Positions 24,158-36,830 of a stretch of DNA of 64,000 bases are shown here, one piece after another; positions within the stretch are counted from its first letter, which is position 1, and each line of letters starts with the position of its first letter. The stretch is from positions 1 to 64,000 of the forward strand of contig JAPVLO010000138.1 of the NCBI GenBank assembly GCA_027257055.1. The letters run 5' to 3'. This DNA is from Cephalopachus bancanus (lineage: Eukaryota; Chordata; Mammalia; Primates; Tarsiidae). Made by a program: the position numbers and the translations under genes. Under the pieces are notes generated by a model. The model did not search any database, had not been told where the DNA came from, and was given only the letters and a program-made list of their open reading frames with translations.

Positions 24158-24447
24158 TATTTATTTGTGTTCAAGTCGGAGTCTCATCCTGTTGCCCAGG
24201 CTGGAGTGCAATGGCACGATCACAGTCATTGCAGCCTCCATCTGTTGGGCTCAGGTGATCCTTCCTCCTCAGCCTTCCGAATAGCTGGGTCTACAGGCAC
24301 TTACCACCATGTCCTGCTACTGGTTTGATTTATTGTGGAGACGAGTTCTCGCCGTGTTGTTTCAAACCCCTAGGCTCAGGCAATTCTTTCACCTTGGTCT
24401 CCCAAAGTGCTGGGATTACAGGTGTGAGCCACCATGCCTGGCCTCTT
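24158..24447 (-). mobile_element. Alu SINE (older type), minus strand
   Basis: A full dimer in reverse, flanked by an exact 17-base duplication ATGCACTGACTCTTATT at 24,141-24,157 and 24,448-24,464. Confidence 0.95.
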
Positions 24448-24510
24448 ATGCACTGACTCTTATTAGCCACTTGAGGCTTGGCTTCAGAAACATCCATAGA
24501 GACTTCAACT

Positions 24511-24678
24511 GGAGAGAGGGGAGGAGGAAGGGGAAGAGAGAGAGAGAGAGAGAGAAGAAAGAAGAAAGAGAAAGAGAGAGACAGAGAAAGAAAGAAAGAA
24601 AGAAAGAAGAAAGAAAAAAAGAAAGAAAGAAAGAAGGAAAGAAAGAAGAAGAAAGAAAGAAAGAAAGAGAGAGAGAAG
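24511..24678. repeat. Polypurine (GA/GAAA)n tract, 168 bases
   Basis: A purine-only run on the + strand, broken by a single C at 24,582. It mixes GA and GAAA/GAA units. Mirror-symmetric parts could form triplex DNA. Confidence 0.95.
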
Positions 24679-25114
24679 CCTTTTAGCTGAAAGCATATTG
24701 AAGGGTAAATATTTTCTAAGAAAAAGGTTTCTTGGACTTCAGATAGTACATTACAAGAAGTTGGGAAACGACCCAGGAATGAAAATGCCTGTTGCCATGA
24801 GGGTGTGGACTCTATGTGACCAGGTAGAATCCAAACTACAGTCAGCATCAGAGTGCCAGAAACACAGGACTTAAAAGGGAAATGGTAATTAATGTGGTCA
24901 TCAAGCTTCACAAGCAACTGTTTGATAGGAGTGAGCTTTAGTTTAGAATGACAGAGAATGGGTGATCTTTTGGTACAGGAAAACTAAATTCAAATTTTAC
25001 TATATTCTCTTTCCTTTTGCATCGTAATGCTGAATTTATCTCTGGTCTCTTTCAGCATGAACAAAATTTTCCAGGGATAAACTGTTCTGGCTATGGTGAA
25101 TAGTTGAATAGTTT
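24679..25114. other. Non-coding stretch, nothing recognised
   Basis: Unique-looking sequence between the purine tract and an Alu. Confidence 0.4.
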
Positions 25115-25389
25115 TGTTTTTAAGTTGGGGTCTCACTCAGTCTCCCCAGCTGGAGTGCAGTGACATGATCATGGCTTTCTGTAGCCTTGACCTCCTGGAC
25201 CCAGGCAATTCTTCCTCTTCAGCATCCTGAGTAGCTGAAGAGCTGAGACTACAGGCATATGCCACCACACCTGGCTAACTTTTTGATTTTTTGTGATGAT
25301 GAAGTTTCACTGTGTTGCCTAGGCTGGTCTCGAAATTCTAGGCTCAAGCAATCCCCCGCTTCAGCCTCCCAAAGTCCTGAGCCTGGCCT
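25115..25389 (-). mobile_element. Older AluJ-like SINE, minus strand, lacking its terminal bases
   Basis: A reversed dimer with many substitutions. The 'GGGATTACAGGCATGAGCCA' part near the 5' end is deleted. Confidence 0.9.
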
Positions 25390-26278
25390 GCATAGTTTCT
25401 AATCTATATTTAGGGTGCTTGGGTCCTGTATTGTAAAATAGCACATAAACTTTTAATTCTTTGGCACATCATATATGACATTAGGCTAGTACAATTCCAG
25501 AGGCCCTAAAGAACCACACCCAATGCCATGAGAGCGTTCTATCATCATCACTGAGGAACAAAACCCAGGCCTTGAGATTCATCTATCTGAGATTGGACAG
25601 AACATGTAGTTGGGATGGGAAAATTTTTTTGCATTAATTTATTCAAGATAAAATATTGGAAGAGCAAAGAGAATTTCAATTTGGACTTCAATTTCCTTGA
25701 GATTTAAAATTTTAGGGCCTCAATTTGTGAGGAGGTTTATTCTTTGTGACTTTAATTCTCCTTTGGAAATTTATAATTGGAGGGAGATTATATTCAAGTT
25801 TGGAGTTTCTCTTTGTTGCTGGCATTTTATTACAGTGTCTTAACATATTTTGTTCTTGTAGAATGTTGCCTACAATTTTATGGCAGAGCTGAAATGGGCT
25901 ATAATGGACTAAGCGAATGTTCAATATTTGCAATGGGAGATAAAATGGGATTGATTATTTAGCCTTATTATAGTAAAGATTTGAAGTTGATGCAATAAAT
26001 GTTGTGTTTCTATCTACTGGCCACCTTCAGTGATCCCGGGAGAATAATAAAAGCATAATGGTTGGGGCTGGGAGCTAAGCCTGGCATCATAAAGGTGGAA
26101 GCAAAACCATCCAGAATGCCTGTCAATCTTCTCCCCAAAGAAAGATCCAAGCCAGAATTCTGTTTGACTATAGACGTAACAATGAAACCCCACTTAGGTA
26201 ATGGAACAGCAACAATAAAACCCAAACCAAACCAAACTGTGGCATGTATGGTCATGGTATTAGAAAGAGCATACTTTC
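25390..26278. other. Non-coding stretch, nothing recognised
   Basis: AT-rich. Open frames on both strands (25,712-25,962; 26,010-26,354) overlap one another and show no domain. Confidence 0.4.
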
Positions 26279-26419
26279 CTCTTTTTATTTTTATTTTTTG
26301 TAGAAACGAGGTCTTGCTATGCTGCCCAGGCTGATCCCAAACCCCTGGGTTCAAACCATCCTTCTGCCTCAGCCCCTCAGAGTGCTGGGATTACAAATGT
26401 GAGCCACTGTGCCTGGCCA
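26279..26419 (-). mobile_element. Monomeric Alu left-arm element (FLAM-like), minus strand
   Basis: T-rich start, then a single Alu arm ending 'GAGCCACTGTGCCTGGCC'. No second arm is present. Confidence 0.8.
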
Positions 26420-26739
26420 GAAAGAGCTCATATGTTCTTCTAAAGTTTTCTTCCTTTAGAAGCTTCAATTACTATAAAACTCTTGGCCTCTCTATTTCAA
26501 GCAAGATGCTATGTCTAGCTCATGGACAATTTTTGGAATGATATTTTTTGACAAAACTTTCTCCTCTCTTTTTCATCTGGGGAGTGGAATACTCACAGGG
26601 AAAGGATATTCCTTTGGTTGAGGGTTTTGTTTTCAGTGTCACAGTCTTACCCAGGCTTGATCTGCGTTCCTCCCCAGCCCTCTCATGGGAAGGACTGACT
26701 CCTGATAGAGAAGTGCCTTTGATGGCATGTGTAAACCTG

Positions 26740-28490
26740 TGAAAATCTGGAGGGTTTCCCTCCACCCAATAATAAATTTTTTTATTTGAGGTTGTGGGCC
26801 TAAGCCTTTTTCTGGGTTTTAAAAGGGGATACAAAATTTTTTTTCATTAGTCCCCTTTGACAAGAAATGCCTTTTACAATCAAGTCATCACAGGGTTAGG
26901 TTGCTAGAACCCCAAAATTTCCCCCATTCCTCCTATAGTAAGCCCCAAACAACTTCAGTCAGGCTTTTCCTCCGAGTAAATTTGCTTGGAAATTCAAAGT
27001 CCATTTTAAAACAGTGAGAACAGAGAAAATTGAACCTTTGGTTGCTCATGGAAAAAAAATTTACTTTCAGTACAAATAAACTCTAATTTCCAGGTTCTAA
27101 ATTCATGATTTTGTTTTTATTTTTTGCTTAAAATAATATGACCATCATGGAAGTACCAATTGATTAGAAATCAAATTCAATTTGATGGAATATGGGTTTG
27201 GGCAAATTGTTTTACTTTTTGAAGAACAAAGCTTTTTGGAATTTAAAAATATGTTTTTTAAACCTATTTTGGAGAAGAGTGATTTGAGTTTTTCTATATT
27301 CAAGGGGGGGTTTCAAAAAGACATATGGAAGGATAAAATTTAGAGGTTTTTGGAATGCAAACCTAATTTCGGACCAGAGGTTGGGGTAATAGTTTAAAAT
27401 CACCAGGCAAGTGTTTGAAGTTTTTCCCCTTTTCAAAACACATTTGGTAAGCCCTTTTTGTTATTTTTGAAAAATTTTGATAAAAACCATTCTTTTTTTT
27501 GGGAAATTAGGTAGAAATCTTTTAATGTAGGGTTTTACTTTTGGAAAATATCCTTTCTGATTAGTGAGGTTGAACATTTCCTTTCCCTGTGTTTTGATTT
27601 TAACCTCGTTTTTTGTTTTTTCCTTTTTTGTGATGGTGGGGCTGTTCTATATTTTTTACCACTTTTTAATGGCTGTTCATTTGTTTTTTTTTTTTAGCAC
27701 ATTTTTTCCCTTGGGTTTAAAAAAAATAAAAAAAATATTAAGATTTAAGTAAAACTGGGGTTGGCAAAAATTTTTTCCATTTGGGCTGTTACCTTGCTTT
27801 CTTTGAAAGGTTTATTTGGACTTTGCAAAAAAGGGGGTTTTAGGGTTTTTAAATTGGCCAAAACTTGTTTTTTCCTTAAAAACTCTTATTTGATCTCTTT
27901 TTTCTTTTTTTTCCAAGGGAAATGAATGTCGAATTCCAACTTTCATAAGGGCTGGTGTCCTTATTTTCTTTAAGGGTTCTTAAAAAGTTTGAGGTTTTTA
28001 AAATTTAAAAGGGATTCTGAAACCCATTAGACTTTAATTTTTGGGTGTTATAGGATAGAGAATTTTTGGGGTCCCTTTTTTTTGAAACTACCTTATGTAA
28101 AAATCAACCAAAAATTTTGGAAATTTTTACCATTTTACCCCGAATAGGTTCTTTTTTCCTTTTTTTTAAAATCAGTGGTAATGGGGGAGGCTTTGAATAC
28201 ATTTTTTTAAATTTTATTCTAGAAATTAAAATAATCTGCATACTGCAATCTCAAAAATTCTAAACCATTGGTTAGCATGCCTGTTTTCCCGTACCAAAAC
28301 CATTTTCCAGGCCCGGTTTCAAATTTATTTTTTTTTCCTCTGAAAAGTATGACCCAAATGAATCATGTGATAAAATTTTTGGGTTTTTTTTTCTTTTGCT
28401 GAAAAGGGTTGTTCTGCCTAAAATTTGGTTTTATTTTGTTTGTTTACTAAGAATTTCTTTGGGTTGTTTTTTTCCTATCTCTGAGAAGAA
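26740..28490. other. Probable low-quality assembly block (2), degraded copy of downstream sequence
   Basis: Homopolymer-swollen sequence (for example 'CAAGGGGGGGTTTCAAAAAG' at 27,301). From about 27,190 to 28,460 it follows, in the same order and orientation, the clean sequence at about 28,530-30,170. An exact match is ATTAAAATAATCTGCATAC at 28,225-28,243 and 29,917-29,935. The offset grows from about 1,340 to about 1,710, so bases are missing in the degraded copy. Open frames here are not genes. Confidence 0.7.
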
Positions 28491-31400
28491 TGTTTCTGGT
28501 AATTTGATTGTGTAGTTGAATATGTTAAGGGAAAATGATTTATACAATTATTTAAAGGACAATGACTTTTTATGGTAACTAAATTATGTTTTAAAACCTC
28601 CAAAGGAGGAGAGTGAAAAAATTTTGTGTTTTTTTCTGTTCAAGAGATGCAAGGTAGAATATGTGGTAAGGATAAAATCTTTCTAGGTTTTTGCAATGTA
28701 AACCTAATAGTGAAAACATGGAAACTGGTTTATGAGTCAGAAGGATAATATGTACTATAAAAATAATAGGAGGACAAGTGGGAAAATGAAAAAAATATAG
28801 AAACCTTGTGTGCCTAAGGAGAGGCATTGACATTTTCAAGGGATATTTGGTAATGCCATTTCTGTAAATATGTTTTAAGTACAGAAACCTTTTTCATGAA
28901 AAACCAGTAGAAACTGTTTCTTGGGAAGTCTTGAGATACAACTAAGAAATCTGTCAAAAATAGTGCTGGTTTTCACTTTATGGACTGGATATCCAGACAT
29001 TCTGATGTAGACTGAGGCAAAGCATTGCTCTAGTGTTCCAGCAATTTCTGCTCTAGCATTCTTATTTGGTTGTCTTCCTTCACAAAGACTTATTTATTAG
29101 TAGTGGTGGTACAGTGGGTGGTTGTGGATCTGACCATGGTGCTGATTTTTCAGTATACCTTTCATATTAATACCTCGGCATACAGAGAATAAAATATATT
29201 TAGTAGTAATAAAATATTACATCTCCCTTTTCTTGGGTTTACAAAAAAGAGAATAAAAACAATGGAGATATCTAAGATTTAAAGTAAAACTGATCTGGCA
29301 ATTTACTACCTTTAACATTTGATCTAGTTACTTAAGTTTTCTGAGTTAGGATTCTTTGTTTGTAAATTGGTAGTAATAATGCATATATTGGACATGTTTG
29401 AGGATTATATTTGGCACAATAAAAGCATTTTTACCTTAAAAATTATCTCAACAAATATTAGATATCTTTCTCCTCTTGTATAATCATTTACCAAAGAAAA
29501 AAATGTCTAATTTATAACTAACTTGTAAAGGTCTGGATGACTTCATTCTTGTGATACCACTTGCTGAGATAGTCAATGATACAACCTGATTAAAAGTGAG
29601 GCATTTTTAGACTTAATAATTTAAAAAACTGTTTAAATGTATTGCTGTAATCCACATATGATCTTCCAGTTTCTAGGAGGATTTCATAGAATAGAGATAT
29701 TTTTGGAGGTAGGTCATTTGCCATTTTTGCCAAAACTACCTAGTGAATAAACAATACCAAACAATACAAAAATACTATGGTGGAAATGTGTCTAGCATTT
29801 GGCTATGCCTCTGAAGTATTGTGTTCTATTATTCTCTTTTTTCTTAAAATACTCTGTGACCCTAGTAATGTATCTGTGTCTCTTGAAATACATTTTATTA
29901 TTGTATTCTATGATAGATTAAAATAATCTGCATACATTCATTATGCTCGAAAGCATAACTAAACAAGCATAAGGAATGTGTTAGCATGAACCTAGAATTT
30001 CCTGTATCCAAAACTCTACTTCTCACCTGAGGGCCTAGGATCACCAACATTCTAAATTTTTTTGTTTCCTCTGAACAAGAAGCCAACTAGAACGCCATTT
30101 ATAAAAATTTCTTGGTTTTCTATCAAGTTCTGATGCTTTTGTTCTGAAATTAGGGTTTGTTTTCCCTAAATTTGGTTCTCCTCAAATTTCTGTTTCCGTG
30201 TTGCTCAGAACTTGTCTTTGGGTCTGCATTTCTTTTCCTTGGACCCCGAGATGCAGAATCCTGGTCACTCCTTACTCTAACCTGTGAGATCATATCCAAT
30301 GTGACATTGAGTTTGCTCAAGTTGCCTTGATCTTAGAAGCCCAAAGGAAAATTTAAAGTGACCTTAACAAATTAGGGAAGTCATCCATCAAAAACAAAAT
30401 GAAGTGTCATAGGGAGAGGTGCATGGTAGCACACAGGGGAAACGACTAAGTAAGCAGGCAATAAGCACAGGAGTGACTCTTAGTAATCCTGAAAAAAGGC
30501 TTGAAAACAATGGGGAAGAAAAGCTGGAAATTAATCAGCATTTAACTGTTGTTAATTTTCAAGAGCTGATATAACACTTAGATACACAGTATTATGAGCT
30601 ATCATAGAAAAGCAGAGAAGTAATCTTTGGCTCTGTAAATTCTGAGGATAATCCTTTTCTAAATTTTGCCAGTGGTGAGAACTTTATTGCTGCAGTATGT
30701 TTATTTGTTCTGCAACTGTTTGTTGAGACCCTACTGTGTAGCATGTGAAGTGCTAACAATTGTCATTTGCCACTTCACTTTAATTACCATGAGCAACATA
30801 ATAATGTTCTTATCAATATGAATGTCCCGGGTATCACATTTTACAGTTTTATTATATTCTGTAGGGGACATCTGTTACATTTTGTCTGCCCTGCATCTTG
30901 TCCTTCTAGAAGTTGTCTCCTCCCCATCTGGTGAGATAATTTAGTTAAATATTCACACCTTCACTGTCACTGACTAATTCAGCAGAGTGAGCGATTGAGG
31001 AATGAGCATATAATCAAAAACAAGGTAGCTGGATTTACTGAAGATTTACCAAGAATCAAATAATATCACAGTGCACACCGTTCCTCTGTCTCAAGTATGT
31101 GAGTTACCAACAGAGCTCCCGGTCATCTAGTCAATCTGGGTAAAAATAGCAGGGTCTTTCACTAGTTTTAGTGGTTTTAGTCTAGTCTGGCTTCTTCCAT
31201 AGAAGCTCTCCGTAAAATTCCTAACAGATATTCTATCAAATAGTAATGCAAATGCAAATAATCTCCTAAAATAAGAAAATACAAAGGTTCAAACCTAAAG
31301 AGTCGCTGACACTTTAATAAGTGACTAGCGTTTTTTCCATCTGTTTACTCCAAACTACTTGCTGCTGAAAAAGCCAGGAACTGTTTAGAAATGGTCAACA

Positions 31401-34400
31401 GTGGTTATGTATGGAGAGCAGAATCACTAACGTATCTTCACTGGGTGTCTTTTATTTATTCTTACATAGTTTGTATTTTTAGCAACCCATATGGATTTCT
31501 TTTGTAAATAAAAACCGAAGTGGTGATTTTTTAAGTGCTGAATTTTTAGTTTGAGTCATTCCACGGAAGAGCACTTAGAATTATTTATTTAGGGAAATGA
31601 TGCCTTAGAAGAAGACACAAAGAGGCGAGATAAAGGAGTCTGAATTTATTCAAGTTAAACTAGACACTTATTTCTTTAGCAAACACATCCTGAGTGATAA
31701 CTATGTCTTTTTTAATTGCTGAAATTCCAGTCAACAAGACTGCATTCTTACAGCTTGCGATTTAGTTGGAGGGGAAAAACAACAAAAACAAAAACAAGTG
31801 TAAACAAATGATTTAAATAATGTAAGTTCAGATTTATAAAGGGAATGAAGAATAAAAAAGTTAGAGGCATAAAAAAGTAACTAGAAGGACGAGGGTGGAG
31901 AGGAGGCAGGACATCAGTAAATGCCTTGCTGAGAATGTCGCGTTTGAGCAGACTCCTTTGTAAAGCAAGGCATTGGCATACATGACGAGCTCAACTCCAA
32001 GTGTCCCAGGTACGAAAAGTTCCACACACAAAAACCATGTGCAAGCATAAAATTGGCTTGAATAGCTAGTCATTGTCTTGAGAGGTTTTTTGTTTGATTT
32101 TTAAAAATAAAATCCATTTGCAGTATAATTATGTTCAAGAACCGAGTCATCTTTAGGCTCTTTCTATTTCTCTTTGGTCACTTGCAAAACCTCTACTTTA
32201 CATGTTACCTGCTATTAAACTCCAGGATCATATGGTTGCCTATGAAGTAAGGTGAATACGTGCTTGTTTGTGGACAACTGTAGGGAAAGAAATCATCCCT
32301 CTTGATGGGGCTAAGAAAGTAGGTGATGGCCACATATCTTAGATCATTTAGATTCAATCATTGTAGAGATAGAAGTTACACTACATAAGATCATGAGGTT
32401 ATTTTCACTTCATCGATTGTGACCACACATTTTAGAATGAGAGACTGTGAAGATGTTGATCATATTGCTACTTGATTTATCTAGGCAGAAACAACTCATC
32501 TTGAGGTTGTAAAGTTCTGAATATCTATGAGTCTCTCTTCATTACTTTTAGGTACATTCGCCAACATAAGTTGAAATTCTAGCAATAAGACATTTGGAGT
32601 GGGATGGAGCAACAGGTCATATTTTGAAGGTGGACAGTGAATGTTTTATAAATGGTAGCAAATGCTAAGTTAAAAACACATTTATAGGCAGTTAACATTG
32701 CTACCAATTATTATATGCAACATATATAAAACATAAATACCATACATATTAATAATACTATATTATACTAGGTATACTATTAGTAAAGCTATAAACTCTT
32801 AACATTTCTGCAACACATATAGCTCACCTCACATTTAAAATGTTAGTGAGTAAGGAGAATGATAATCAATGCTTCCTGTACTCAATAAGCTAATTTTCTT
32901 CCAGAATAGTGTACATTTTCACCAGGCCATGAAATTGATTTTTCTAGGTCAATTTACTCCAAGAGTCAATTTGCTATGAGAGTCAATTTAGCATGGATTT
33001 TTAGATTTTTAGTCTTGGGAATATATAATGACTGTATATTTAAAATATTTAGATGTTTCACCTACATTTAATATTTTAAAAGAGAAATATAAATGTTCTG
33101 ATTAACCATGTGAAATTCCAGGAGATTTATCCATTGCGATAAAAAATGACTATTAATAGTTTTCCCATTTTTATTTCAATATTTTTTTTACCACAATTAA
33201 AATCATAGACAACTTATTTTGCTCCAAGTAGGAAAAAGAAAAGACGTGAACATCACAATCACGATAAATTTCAATTCTTTTGAAAATCTTAAATCATAGA
33301 AATGATCATAAAAACCAAACTAAGTGTAGCTTCCTCTGAAATAACTACCTTAAAATAATTAATATCTGTGGTATTATTGAGAGAGGAGCGGGCTGTCATC
33401 TTATTTGGTGATAGTATATTTGCAGATGACCATCCTATTCAAGGCAGGAAAATATTATGAACTATAATTTATAAAATAAGTCCTAAGTGAATGAGCATTA
33501 ATTTCTCTCCACTTTGGAATTTATTGCAAAAACATGAAGGTAAATTAAAAAATTTTTTTTTGTCATGAGGTCAAAGAGAATACATGGCTTAGTTATAAAG
33601 TAAAAAAAATTCCCAAACTGGTTTAATATTTAAGTTTATTGCATATAGGAATGCATGGACAGATGCTATCTTTTGGCAATTTATGAAATTAATTCATTGT
33701 CTGGTGATTCATAAAAGGTCAGTTAGTTTATACATTTACTGACACACTGATGATATATGCAGACAGTAATAGCCTTAACTCCATGAAATGAAGATATTTG
33801 AAGATATTTAATTGCATTCTAAGAATTATTATGAGTTTTAGAAATGAATTTATTCATACAATGACAATTCTATATAACATGTTGACAATGTCACATTTTT
33901 CTAAAACACTGAAAGATCTTACAACCATTGAGCATTTGATATTTTAAATTAAATGATTAATAGCATCTAAGAATAGACTATTTAGAAAATAGAGCATTAC
34001 CTATTTTTTGTACATGAAGATGACACTATGTATTCAAATGGCCAGAGCTCACGTACTGAGTGTTTTTTTATTTTTTATTTTTTTCCCACAGGACTGCAAT
34101 CAGTGCAAACTTTGTCTTCTAGTCCCCTGGGTATGTGGGTTTAAAAGAGCCCTCAAATGGATGAAAGTTTATGACTCTCGCCATAATCAAACTTTCAACC
34201 ATTAAAAAAAAAACTAATTAGATTAATCAATCTGTTCCATAGTCTATTTGAAGCGTTACTTTTGTGTTGTGATGAGAAGGAGACTCCTGGTGTTTCTGAA
34301 AATAATAATTTTCCAAAAACCCTCTGGGCCTTTTGGTCCCTTCCGTTTCATAGAACACCCACTGAAATTCTTCCTGGGGGTGAGGATATGCAAAAGAGTG

Positions 34401-34410
34401 TTAAAGACTA
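28491..34410. other. Repeat-poor intergenic stretch upstream of CADM2
   Basis: About 5.9 kb of AT-rich sequence without Alu, L1 or LTR signatures that I can recognise. Faint ancient-repeat wording occurs near 30,700-30,760 and 31,660-31,830. No coding potential is visible. Confidence 0.45.
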
Positions 34411-34412
34411 GC

Positions 34413-34566
34413 CAGCGCTTCTCCAACTTTGTGTGCATACAAATCACCGCAAGATGCGGTGAAGATTGTGATTCAGTAGGTAGCAGGAGAATCTGAGATT
34501 CTGCAAGTCTTACAAGTTCCTCTTGGAACTTGGTGCTGCTGGTCTGCGAACGGCATATGGAGTGGC
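34413..34566 (+). mobile_element. MER5A-like hAT-Charlie fragment
   Basis: Starts CAGCGCTTCTCCAACTTTGT, continues 'GTGCATACAAATCACC', 'GATTCAGTAGGT', 'ACAAGTTCC' and 'GCTGCTGGTCTGCG', the MER5A order with short deletions. Confidence 0.75.
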
Positions 34567-34672
34567 AAGGCTATAGACTGTTGCAGGGTGGAAATCCGAA
34601 TTGACACATAGTTATCAATAAGACCCAAAGCATGATCTGTTTCAGAGTGCCCATCACAAATAGTGAGCTAGT

Positions 34673-34968
34673 AAGCCGGGCTCGGTGGCTCAGCCTGTAA
34701 TCCCGCGCCTTTGGGAGGCTGAGGTGAGTGGATTGCCTGAGCCCGCGGGTTCAAGACCCGCCTGGGCAGCGAGACCTCATCTCTACAATAAATCAAAAAA
34801 TCAGCTGGGCATGGTAGTGTATGCCTGTAATTCCGGCTACTTGGAAGGCTGAGGCGGAAGGATCGCCGGAGCCCAGCAGGTCGAGGCTGCGGTGGCTGGA
34901 AGCGGCCACTGCACTCCAGTCTGGGCGACAGAGTGAGACTCCAACTCAAAAAAAAAAAAAAAAAAAAA
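34673..34968 (+). mobile_element. Young lineage-specific Alu, near consensus
   Basis: A complete dimer with a poly-A tail of about 20 bases and an exact 14-base duplication AATAGTGAGCTAGT (34,659-34,672 and 34,969-34,982). Its left arm has the perfect GCGGG-TTCAAGA-CCCGC stem-loop at 34,745-34,761 and the A box TGGCTCAGCCTG. It is the best local reference for the subfamily. Confidence 0.97.
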
Positions 34969-35113
34969 AATAGTGAGCTAGTCATGCTCAGATAGGATAT
35001 ATTGCAGACTGCAACTATCTTAGAGTAGTTTTTGTAAAGCTCAGCATGTGGTTTTAGATGCAATCAGATCCAGGCCCCTCATGTTAGTTAAAGTTGAGGA
35101 AGCTGAATATATA

Positions 35114-35699
35114 AGGTCTGACAATTAGGTTCACAGACCATCCTAGAAAAATGCTACCGATCTCGTTGCTGAATATCACTACAGCCACCTCCGAAGTACT
35201 CCTTTTGGAAAGCTATGGACCGACATTAGTGCCTAGTCCACTGGTCAAAGCAATTTTAGAACTCTTTTTCTGGAATGGCCATCAGAGATGTCATCATCTG
35301 TTAAGTTCTGACAATTAAGTTCATGAACATGCCACCTGTGCACTTACCTTGGCAGCCCTGTACAAATAACTGTACTGAACAGCCCTCTGATAACTGTATT
35401 GAACAGCCTTTCTACTCACCTGATCTGGCCCCCAATTACCTTTTTCTTTATACAAAGATAATGGAAATATTGAAAAGAAGACATTCGATGACATTCAGGA
35501 CATCAAGGGTAATATGATGACAGCTCTGATGGCCATTTCAGAAGAGTTCCCAAATTGCTTTGGTGGGTGGACGAGATGCTGGTGTCAATGCATGGCTTCC
35601 CAAGGGGAGTACTTCAAAGGTGACCATAGTGATATTCAGCAACGAGGTATGCAGCACTTTTTCCTAGGATGAGCTTGTGAACTTAGTTGTCAGACCTTG
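35114..35699 (+). mobile_element. Rearranged (fold-back) mariner element
   Basis: TA dinucleotides flank it (35,112-35,113 and 35,700-35,701) and AAGGTCTGACAA(T/C)TA(A/G)GTTC ends face inward. Bases 35,114 to about 35,297 are an inverted copy of the right end (about 35,510-35,699). A further end-like start lies at about 35,303 ('TTCTGACAATTAAGTTC'). The + strand from about 35,400 encodes the C-terminal part of a mariner transposase: the catalytic SPDLAP motif near 35,420, and after a frameshift a GEYFKGD-type tail near 35,610. It is inactive. Confidence 0.85.
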
Positions 35700-35701
35700 T
35701 A

Positions 35702-36600
35702 AGTCTAAGGTCATACTGCTAGAAGCAAGGAGTGCACTAGAACCCAGGAACTCTGACTACCATTTCAACAAAGAAATTCTAAGTTCTTTGGTGTTTCCAT
35801 TTATTACATTCTCCTTGACACAAAACCCAAGCATGAGTCAATGATGATTAGAATTTCACCTTTTGATGCTCACAGTAGTTTAAATGATAGCAGTTTCCTT
35901 GGACTTACTGAACTATCCTAACAGTTAAAACTCACAGTAGGCAACTACCTCCTACAATAACAAGGGTAATCACACGTCATCTTTCTTCAAGAGTATGCTT
36001 ACAGTTTTATTATGGATTTTGCTCCTTAATTATGGGAACCTGGGGAGAAAGGTGGGCAGAGAAATGAACGTGTCATTAGTTAAAAGGCAAGGGTTGAATT
36101 TGTGAAAGGTTGTGGCAAAGGAAGCAACACATGGGAAAGAGAGAAGGGCATCAATATTGATCCTGCCTCTCATTTCTCCCTCTGGCTTTTTGCTTGCAGG
36201 TTTCTATTGTGTAGTCTCTCAAACAAAGCCGATTTTATTTATGCTGTAACTGATTCAACACTACTGAACGAGTCCACCATCTGCTAATTTGGTCCAACTG
36301 GAAACGAGTCATAGGGAAAACCCTGGAAATTAAGCTCATTTTGAAACACAACTTCTGATTAGTTTACGTCTTGCTCGTTTTTTATCTCCTCTTCTAAAGG
36401 ACACATCTCAGGGGCTGATTTATAGAGGTGACTGGCTATTCCAGTTGCCTGGGTTTCTATGACTTCTTTGAGTTGCACCCATGAAGAAAGTACACCTTTG
36501 CTTAGCTCCCTCCCTAAGGCTATCGCTAAACCATTTTAAAGAGGCTTCCTGCTATCCCGAATTAGAAAAACAAAAAACAAAAAACACCCCACCGAACAGT
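35702..36600. other. Non-coding 5' flank of CADM2
   Basis: AT-rich, no repeat family or gene recognised. Confidence 0.45.
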
Positions 36601-36639
36601 TAGGGTCACCATTTAGAAAGCACTTAAGCATTGCATGGC

Positions 36640-36830
36640 CTGACACTGACATCATTGCCGTCCAACTCAACCCTTACAGCTCAGAGTGAAATATGATCAC
36701 TCCTATTTTGCAGCTGACGAGGTTTCCGATGTGGAGGTCCCAGTACACCTCAAACATCATGAAACAAGAAGCGACAGCCATGCCCTCTGAACCAGGGTCT
36801 GGCTGATCCCAGTGCCAATCCTGTCGCCCA
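36640..36830 (-). repeat. MIR-like SINE fragment, minus strand
   Basis: The '(C)CTATTTTGCAGCTGACGAGG' region and the later 'CCCTCTGAACCAGGGTCTGG' follow the reverse complement of MIR in diverged form. Confidence 0.5.

Noticed and set aside
24330..24917. 195-residue minus frame
   Set aside because: Joins Alu sequence to the translation of the GA/GAAA purine tract (Phe/Leu/Ser runs).
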